NCBI RefSeq assembly: GCF_019352895.1
Contig: NZ_JAAAFX010000009.1
Coordinates: forward strand, 62,001 to 126,000
Length of the DNA stretch: 64,000 bases
Reading direction: 5' to 3'
Source: Variovorax boronicumulans
GTDB taxonomy: Bacteria; Pseudomonadota; Gammaproteobacteria; Burkholderiales; Burkholderiaceae_C
Position numbers and translations under genes: made by a program. Within the stretch, counting starts at the first letter, position 1. The number at the start of each line of letters is the position of its first letter. A model generated the notes under the pieces. It did not search any database. It worked only from the letters and a program-made list of their open reading frames with translations, and was not told where the DNA came from. Shown here piece after piece: positions 59,104-64,000 of this stretch.

Positions 59104-59944
59104 CCACGCTCCGTCTTCCCCGAATGCTGCGGCAGCTGATGCACCGCCGCATCGTGATGGTCTCGGCGCTGGTGCTGCTGGTGATCGCGGTGCTGGCCAT
59201 CGGCGCGCCGCTGTTCGCCGGCGCCGACCCCAACGACACGGCGGTGCTCGAGCGCCTGAAGCCGCCCAGCGCCCAGCACCTGCTGGGCACCGACGAGCTG
59301 GGTCGCGACATGTACGCGCGCATCGTGCACGGCGCGCGCTATTCGCTGTCGATCGCGGCGCTCACCGCGCTGGGCTCGGTGCTGTTCGGCACGCTGATCG
59401 GGCTGGTGGCCGGCTTCTTCCGCCGGCTCGACGCGCCGCTGATGCGCGTGGTCGACGCCATGATGTCCTTCCCCGACATCCTGCTGGCCATCGCGCTGGT
59501 GGCGATCCTCGGCGCCTCGCTGGCCAACGTGGTGCTGGCGCTGGTGCTGGTCTACACGCCGCGCGTGGCGCGGGTGGTGCGGGCCTCGACGCTGGTGGTG
59601 CGCGAGCTGCTGTTCATCGAGGCGGTGCGTGCGCTGGGTGTGCGTACCTCGCGCATCCTGTGGCGGCATGTGCTGCCCAACCTGCTGTCGCCGATCCTGG
59701 TGCAGGTGTCCTTCATCTTCGCCTACGCGATCCTCGCGGAAGCGGGCCTGTCCTTCCTCGGCGTCGGCATGCCGCCAGAAATCCCGACCTGGGGCACGAT
59801 GGTCGCGGGCAGCCAGCAGTACGCCGATCGCGCCTTCTGGGTCGTGCTGTTCCCGGGGCTGGCGATCATCCTCACGGCGCTCTCGCTGCAGGTGCTGGGC
59901 GACGGCGTGCGCGACCTGCTCGACCCCAAACTCAAGAAGGCGGC

Positions 59945-59948
<4 letters not shown>
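59100..59948 (+). CDS. ABC transporter permease, DppC type
   Basis: A 282-residue permease. LLGTDELGRDMYARIVHGAR in the periplasmic N-terminal segment is the DppC/OppC hallmark, and the coupling loop is VRELLFIEAVRALGV then HVLPNLLSPILV. Overlapping ATGA junctions on both sides indicate translational coupling with the other subunits. Confidence 0.95.
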
Positions 59949-60979
<1,031 letters not shown>

Positions 60980-61006
60980 GCCGCGCGCTGCCGTCCCTGT
61001 CTTGCT

Positions 61007-61115
61007 CCCTCCCCTTCCGGGGGAGGGCAGGGTTGGGGGCACCGGCCGCTTCCATGGGTGCGACGGCATCCACCGCCCGGCGCCCCCACCCCAACCCTCC
61101 CCCAAAGGGGGAGGG
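61007..61115. repeat. Inverted pair of REP-like hairpins inside an operon
   Basis: Copy one (61007-61040) forms CCCTCCCC-TTCC-GGGGGAGGG and continues AGGGTTGGGGGC. Copy two (61082-61115) is inverted, GCCCCCACCCCAACCCT then CCCTCCCCC-AAA-GGGGGAGGG. The two can pair with each other over AGGGTTGGGG/CCCCAACCCT. They fill most of the gap between the two ATPase genes, where the rest of the operon overlaps. Confidence 0.8.
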
Positions 61116-61136
61116 CGTCCACACCCCACACCCACG

Positions 61137-62126
61137 ATGACCGCCGCCACCCCTCTCATCGAAGTCCGCGGACTCAAGAAGTACTTCGGCTCGGGCGCGC
61201 GCCCGGTGCGCGCGGTCGACGACGTCTCCTTCGCGATCCGTCCCGGCGAGACCCTGGGCCTGGTGGGCGAATCGGGCTCGGGCAAGAGCACCATCGGGCG
61301 CACCGTGCTGCGGCTGGTGGAGCGTACCGAGGGCGAGGTCCTCTACCGCGGCGAGGACATCGGGAAGTTCTCCGGCGAGCGCCTGCGCAAGCTGCGCAGC
61401 AAGCTGCAGATCATCTTCCAGGACCCGTACGCGAGCCTGAATCCCAAGATGCGCATCGGCGCGATCCTGGGCGAAGCACTGTCCACCCATGGCCTGCACA
61501 AGGGCGCCGCGGCACGCGATGCGCGCATCGCCGAACTGCTGGAGACCGTGGGCCTGCGGCCCGAGCATGCGAGCCGTTTCCCGCACGAGTTCTCGGGTGG
61601 CCAGCGCCAGCGCATCGGCGTGGCGCGCGCGCTCGCGGTCGAGCCCGAGTTCATCGTGGCCGACGAGCCGCTGTCGGCGCTCGACGTCTCGATCCAGGCC
61701 CAGGTGATCAACCTGCTGGCCGACCTGCGCGAGCGGCTGTCGCTGACCATGCTGTTCATCTCGCACGACCTCGACGTGGTCGAGTACCTCTGCGACCGCG
61801 TGGTGGTGCTGTACCTGGGCAAGGTGATGGAGGTGGCGAGCACGGCCGAGCTGTTCGCGCGTCCCACGCATCCCTACACCCAGGCGCTGCTGGCCGCGAG
61901 CCCCAAGCCCGACCCGCTGCAGCCGACGCAGCATGTCGCGCTCCAGGGCGACATCCCCAGCCCGATCGCGCCGCCCTCGGGCTGCGTGTTCCGCACCCGC
62001 TGCCCGCATGCCATCGAGGCCTGCGCGCTCACCGTGCCGCCGCTGGTCGAGATCTCGCCCGGGCATCATCGCGCCTGCCTCCGTACCGATCTGCTGGCGC
62101 CCGCCGCCGAAGGACGACTTCCATGA
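61137..62126 (+). CDS. ABC transporter ATPase, DppF type
   Basis: A 329-residue ATPase: Walker A GESGSGKSTIG, Q-loop IFQDPYASLNP, signature FSGGQRQR, Walker B VADEPLSALD, switch His in ISHDLDVV, and the C-terminal oligopeptide motif PPSGCVFRTRCPHA. Its stop overlaps the following gene by ATGA. The repeat-filled gap upstream may lower its expression relative to the first ATPase. Confidence 0.95.
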   Translation: MTAATPLIEVRGLKKYFGSGARPVRAVDDVSFAIRPGETLGLVGESGSGKSTIGRTVLRLVERTEGEVLYRGEDIGKFSGERLRKLRSKLQIIFQDPYASLNPKMRIGAILGEALSTHGLHKGAAARDARIAELLETVGLRPEHASRFPHEFSGGQRQRIGVARALAVEPEFIVADEPLSALDVSIQAQVINLLADLRERLSLTMLFISHDLDVVEYLCDRVVVLYLGKVMEVASTAELFARPTHPYTQALLAASPKPDPLQPTQHVALQGDIPSPIAPPSGCVFRTRCPHAIEACALTVPPLVEISPGHHRACLRTDLLAPAAEGRLP

Positions 62127-63427
62127 CCTCCCACCCAACCGACCCCGACTTCCTCGATCCGCTGCTCGACGGTGGCTACAAGGGCTATCCGCACACGCAG
62201 GCGGCGCGGCGGCGCAGCGCCGTCGGCAGCGCCGGCTGGAACCTGCTGGCCGGCGACCTGCCGCTGCCGCTGGCGGTGCTCAAGCGCGAGGCGCTGGAGC
62301 ACAACGTGGCCTGGATGCAGGCGCGCGTGAACGAGTGGGGCGTGAGCTTCGCGCCGCACGGCAAGGCCACGATGTCGCCGCAGCTGTTCCGGCGCCAGCT
62401 CGAGGCCGGCGCCTGGGGCATCACCTTCGCCACCGTCACGCAGCTGGCCGTGGGCGTGGCGGCCGGCGTGCGGCGCGGGCTGATCGCCAACCAGGTGCTG
62501 AGCGACGAGGACCTGGGCGGCATCCAGCGGCTGCTGGCTTCGCATCCGGGCCTGCGCATCGTGTTCCTGGTCGACTCGCTTGCGCAGGTCGCGCTGATCG
62601 ACGACTGGGCGCTGCGCCATCCGGGCGGCGTGCCCTTCGAGGTGATGGTCGAGATCGGCATCGACGGCGCGCGCACCGGTTGCCGCACGCATGCGCAGGC
62701 GGTGGCGCTGGCCGCCGCCGTCCGTGCCAGCGCCGCGCTGCGGCTGGTCGGCATCGAGTGCTACGAAGGGCAGGGCGCGACCGGCGACAGCGGCCACGAC
62801 CGCGCCTACACCGACGCCCTGATGGACCGCATCGACGCCGTCGCGCGCGAAGCCGTCACGCACGGCTGGTTCGAATGCGACGAAGTGCTGGTTTCGGCCG
62901 GCGGCTCGGCCATCTACGACATCGTCTCGGCGCGCCTGGCGCCGGCACTCGGCAAGCCGGTGCGCGGCGTGCTGCGCTCGGGCTGCTACATCACGCACGA
63001 CCATGGCAACTACCAGCGCTACCAGCGCTCGGTCGATGCGCGCCTGGGCTGCGAGGCCGGCGACAGCCTGCGCGCGGCGCTGGAGGTCTGGGCCACGGTG
63101 CAGTCGCTGCCCGAGCCGGGCCTGGCGATCGTCGCCATGGGCAAGCGCGATGTGTCCTTCGACCTGTCGATGCCGGTGCCGATCGCACGTGCCGCGCGCG
63201 GCGCCACCGCCGCCTCGCCGGTGCCGCCGGGCTGGACCGTGAGCGCGCTCAACGACCAGCACGCCTACCTGCACTGGGAGACCGACGAGCAAGCGCTGGC
63301 CCCGGTGGTGGGCGAGCGCATCGGCTTCGGCATCTCGCATCCCTGCACCACCTTCGACAAATGGCACTGGATGCCGGTGGTCGAGAACGACTACCGCGTG
63401 AGCGACGCGGTGGTCATGCACTTCTAG
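62123..63427 (+). CDS. PLP-dependent D-amino-acid dehydratase/aldolase (fold III, DSD1-like)
   Basis: A 434-residue fold-III PLP enzyme of the D-threonine aldolase/D-serine dehydratase family. The PLP lysine is K81 in APHGKATMSP, GYKGYPHT precedes the barrel, and the C-terminal metal site is H406-P-C408 in ISHPCTTFDKWHW, as in zinc-dependent eukaryotic-type D-serine dehydratases. Translationally coupled to the ABC ATPase gene. Together with the transporter it suggests import and deamination of a D-amino acid or D-amino-acid peptide, with RidA clearing the enamine product. Confidence 0.88.
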   Translation: MTSHPTDPDFLDPLLDGGYKGYPHTQAARRRSAVGSAGWNLLAGDLPLPLAVLKREALEHNVAWMQARVNEWGVSFAPHGKATMSPQLFRRQLEAGAWGITFATVTQLAVGVAAGVRRGLIANQVLSDEDLGGIQRLLASHPGLRIVFLVDSLAQVALIDDWALRHPGGVPFEVMVEIGIDGARTGCRTHAQAVALAAAVRASAALRLVGIECYEGQGATGDSGHDRAYTDALMDRIDAVAREAVTHGWFECDEVLVSAGGSAIYDIVSARLAPALGKPVRGVLRSGCYITHDHGNYQRYQRSVDARLGCEAGDSLRAALEVWATVQSLPEPGLAIVAMGKRDVSFDLSMPVPIARAARGATAASPVPPGWTVSALNDQHAYLHWETDEQALAPVVGERIGFGISHPCTTFDKWHWMPVVENDYRVSDAVVMHF

Positions 63428-63447
63428 CCATGACGAAACCTTCCTGC

Positions 63448-63466
63448 CCGCGCGCACCGCGCGCGG
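63448..63466. terminator. Hairpin before the RpiR gene
   Basis: CCGCGCGC-ACC-GCGCGCGG, a perfect 8-bp stem 20 nt after the dehydratase stop, followed by a pyrimidine-rich run (CTTCTCCCTTCCCC). It may attenuate or end the ABC operon transcript before the regulator gene. Confidence 0.4.
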
Positions 63467-63515
63467 CTTCTCCCTTCCCCTTCCCCTTGCCGGCGGCCCG
63501 GCCCCGGAGCCACTG

Positions 63516-64000
63516 ATGTCACCGTCCCTTCTTCAACGCGTCGCCGAGATCCGCAGCCGCGCACCCGCGACGCGCCGCGCCATCCTCGACCTGATCCTGG
63601 AAGACCCGGACCGCGTGCTCGAGGAGAACTTCGAGATGCTGGCCGAGCGCTCGCGCAGCTCGGTGCCGACCATCATGCGCACCTGCCGCGACCTGGGCTT
63701 CGCCGGGCTGCGCGAGTTCAAGCTCGCGCTGGCGCAGGAACTCGCGCTCGGCGGCTCGCCGCTGCACCGGCGCGTCAACATCTCGGACGCGGCCGACGAG
63801 GTGGTGGCCAAGATCTCGCGCAGCGCCGCGGCCTCGGTCGCGGGCGTGCGCAGCCAGCTCGACATGGCCGTGCTCGACGGCGCGGTGGCCGCGATCGCGG
63901 CGGCGCCGCACGTCGACCTGTACGGCGCGGGCGCGACCTCGTGGTTCATGGCCAGCGACCTGCAGGCGCGGCTGTTCCGGCTCGGCCTGTCGGCCAACGC
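63516..64000 (+). CDS. RpiR/MurR-family transcriptional regulator (cut by window end)
   Basis: The first 161 codons of a regulator that runs off the window without a stop. The N-terminal HTH_6 domain covers residues 1-77 (LEENFEMLAERSRSSVPTIM, RTCRDLGFAGLREFKLALAQ). The SIS domain begins near residue 125 with VDLYGAGATSWFMASDLQ, which normally binds a phosphosugar or related effector. It follows the D-amino-acid enzyme by 88 nt and is the best candidate to bind the TGAAA-N5-TTTCA sites at 56.5 kb. Confidence 0.9.
   Translation, partial: MSPSLLQRVAEIRSRAPATRRAILDLILEDPDRVLEENFEMLAERSRSSVPTIMRTCRDLGFAGLREFKLALAQELALGGSPLHRRVNISDAADEVVAKISRSAAASVAGVRSQLDMAVLDGAVAAIAAAPHVDLYGAGATSWFMASDLQARLFRLGLSAN

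Overview
The window is very GC-rich, densely packed, operon-rich chromosomal DNA. It most resembles a Comamonadaceae betaproteobacterium of the Variovorax/Acidovorax type. I infer this from the Bug/TctC-type substrate-binding proteins, a urease operon with a HupE/UreJ gene between ureA and ureB, a single LolC/E-type permease next to LolD, a fused indolepyruvate oxidoreductase, and GC-rich palindromic repeats typical of that group. I see no insertion sequence, prophage, integrase, CRISPR array, tRNA or rRNA. Every gap longer than about 60 bases was read for inverted repeats, promoters and terminators; no gene-free stretch reaches 300 bases.

Layout. 1-6.5 kb: an overlapping catabolic operon (FAH-family hydrolase, RraA-family aldolase, cupin, ALDH7-type dehydrogenase), then an IclR regulator and a two-cupin protein divergent from an MFS permease, with two related palindromes between them. 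6.6-9 kb: acetolactate synthase divergent from an Lrp-type regulator. 9-16.9 kb: a lipoprotein hydrolase, a Bug protein, a 1162-residue indolepyruvate:ferredoxin oxidoreductase and a divergent GntR regulator. 17-24 kb: a PAS-GGDEF protein, a small membrane protein, NhaR-like LysR, a YccA/BI-1 protein, an Rrf2 regulator without the IscR cysteines, and a TonB-dependent receptor.

24-35.3 kb: urease operon ureA-ureJ-ureB-ureC-ureE-ureF-ureG on the minus strand, without ureD. ureC carries a palindromic repeat translated in frame. Divergent from ureA is a chimera of an NCS1-type permease, an eight-cysteine module, a histidine kinase and a receiver, followed without a gap by a LuxR-type response regulator and a putative outer-membrane protein. 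The intergenic region holds a dyad that reads as a sigma-54 promoter toward ureA. Dps follows.

35.4-45.3 kb: a hydroxy/sugar-acid cluster (Bug protein, enolase-superfamily enzyme, two D-2-hydroxyacid dehydrogenases, FCD-GntR regulator, semialdehyde dehydrogenase, beta-hydroxyacid dehydrogenase-like protein) ending in the TctAB permease. 45.5-51.2 kb: a lipoprotein acyl-homoserine-lactone acylase-like enzyme, an AraC regulator and an OmpR/histidine kinase pair. 51.2-56 kb: RecJ, a conserved hypothetical, LolC/E and LolD. 56-64 kb: RidA divergent from a dipeptide-type ABC operon (binding protein, two permeases, two ATPases), then a PLP D-amino-acid dehydratase-like enzyme and an RpiR regulator cut by the window end. 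A sigma-54-like promoter and two copies of TGAAA-N5-TTTCA lie in the divergent promoter.

Two loci deserve most attention: the transporter-kinase system facing the urease operon, and the ureC gene interrupted in frame by a repeat. Assignments to families are from reading the sequence and from memory of family motifs; no database search was run.
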